Assembly (NCBI GenBank): GCA_033717875.1
Contig: JADDKJ010000038.1
Location: 1 to 31,932 of the forward strand
DNA: 31,932 nucleotides
DNA from: SBBG01 sp033717875
Lineage (GTDB): Bacteria > Pseudomonadota > Gammaproteobacteria > Ga0077554 > Ga007554
Reading direction: 5' to 3'
Shown: positions 31,645-31,932 of the stretch, piece after piece
Layout: each line of letters begins with the position of its first letter
Numbering within the stretch: position 1 is the first letter of the stretch
Translations under genes and position numbers: made by a program
The notes under the pieces: model-generated
The model's database searches: none
What the model saw: the letters and a program-made list of their open reading frames with translations, nothing else
Told to the model about the DNA's origin: nothing

Positions 31645-31790
31645 GCTCTGAATAATTCCATCCTGGAATTCTCAGAACGCGAAAAGCAAAAATGTGATTT
31701 TTTGCTTTTCTTCATTTTTCAATCCCTTGCAGTGATTAAAAAATGCCGGCACATCCTTGTGCCGCGGAACTTCTGACATATCAGAGATCC
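31645..31790 (+). repeat. Multi-hairpin repeat, copy D (five stems)
   Basis: Same five stems, order and length as the copy at 25481. Stem 1 keeps ATTCCATCCTGGAAT; stems 3, 4 and 5 carry unmatched changes (for example AATCCCT against AGTGATT), so this copy seems to be decaying. It ends about 70 bases before the transposase start. Confidence 0.8.
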
Positions 31791-31861
31791 CCTATGAGCC
31801 TCTTTTGAAATTTGAGTGGGTAGTCATATAGTAGCGCCCCTGATCAGCCAGTGACCTGACC

Positions 31862-31932
31862 ATGATGAGTGAAAAGCTTTTTGAGACAGCCTTGGGCATT
31901 ACCGAGCCGTGGTACGTAGCGGATGTTGATCT
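31862..31932 (+). mobile_element. Start of a transposase resembling the ISL3 family, cut by the window edge
   Basis: Twenty-three codons: MMSEKLFETALGITEPWYVADVD. This closely resembles the usual N-terminus of ISL3-family transposases (LFETALGI..PW.V..V.F). I cannot see the zinc-binding or catalytic regions or the right end. The left inverted repeat should lie in 31791-31861, but I could not define it without the other end. Confidence 0.55.

Noticed and set aside
22983..31790. The recurring repeats considered as a CRISPR array or as ordinary terminators
   Set aside because: The copies are kilobases apart with genes between them and have no spacers. Stem 2 has a T-rich tail, but the chain of further stems and the mosaic copy argue against simple terminators.

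Overview
The window reads as bacterial chromosome from a GC-rich (about 60 %) gammaproteobacterium. The evidence is the tmk-holB-pilZ-tatD order, a four-cysteine Fnr, oligoribonuclease, an ArsB of the enterobacterial type, and a tpiA-secG-tRNA-Leu-nuoA-N arrangement seen in beta- and gammaproteobacteria. The genus cannot be named from sequence alone. Physiology suggested by the genes: respiratory, able to sense oxygen loss (Fnr), with a vitamin B12-dependent ribonucleotide reductase that works with or without oxygen, a haemoglobin/reductase pair likely to handle NO or O2, and arsenic resistance.

Layout. 1-1909: a divergent promoter region with a perfect FNR box, then arsC-arsB on the plus strand. 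2004-4496 (minus): class II ribonucleotide reductase and a transglutaminase-like protein. 4596-19115 (minus): the complete 14-subunit complex I operon nuoA-N, with a sigma70-like promoter near 19230 and two palindromic insertions (nuoI/H and nuoN/M gaps). 19453-21652 (minus): orn, tpiA, secG and tRNA-Leu(GAG), closed by a UUCG-loop terminator. 21720-25427 (plus): M48 membrane protease, small cytochrome c, pterin dehydratase, truncated haemoglobin, and a 2Fe-2S/FAD reductase. 25653-28503 (plus): tmk, holB, pilZ, tatD. 28605-30601 (minus): a cytosolic PAS histidine kinase and a GacA/UvrY-like response regulator. 30854-31588 (plus): fnr. From 31862 the start of a transposase resembling the ISL3 family runs off the window.

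The most unusual content lies between the genes. Two families of long, multi-stem palindromic repeats are present. In each, stem sequences differ between copies yet remain self-complementary, while loops and linkers are conserved. Family 1 (180-182 bp at 20917-21098 and 29249-29428, with an architectural relative at 6087-6229) sits against stop codons; one copy exactly fills the gap between the histidine kinase stop and the response regulator start. Family 2 (about 85-146 bp at 19487, 22983, 25481 and 31645) is a chain of three to five consecutive hairpins. A perfect TGTAAG-N6-CTTACA palindrome, the published GacA-type operator, lies upstream of the two-component operon and suggests autoregulation. 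Most large open frames opposite the nuo genes are shadows and are not reported.
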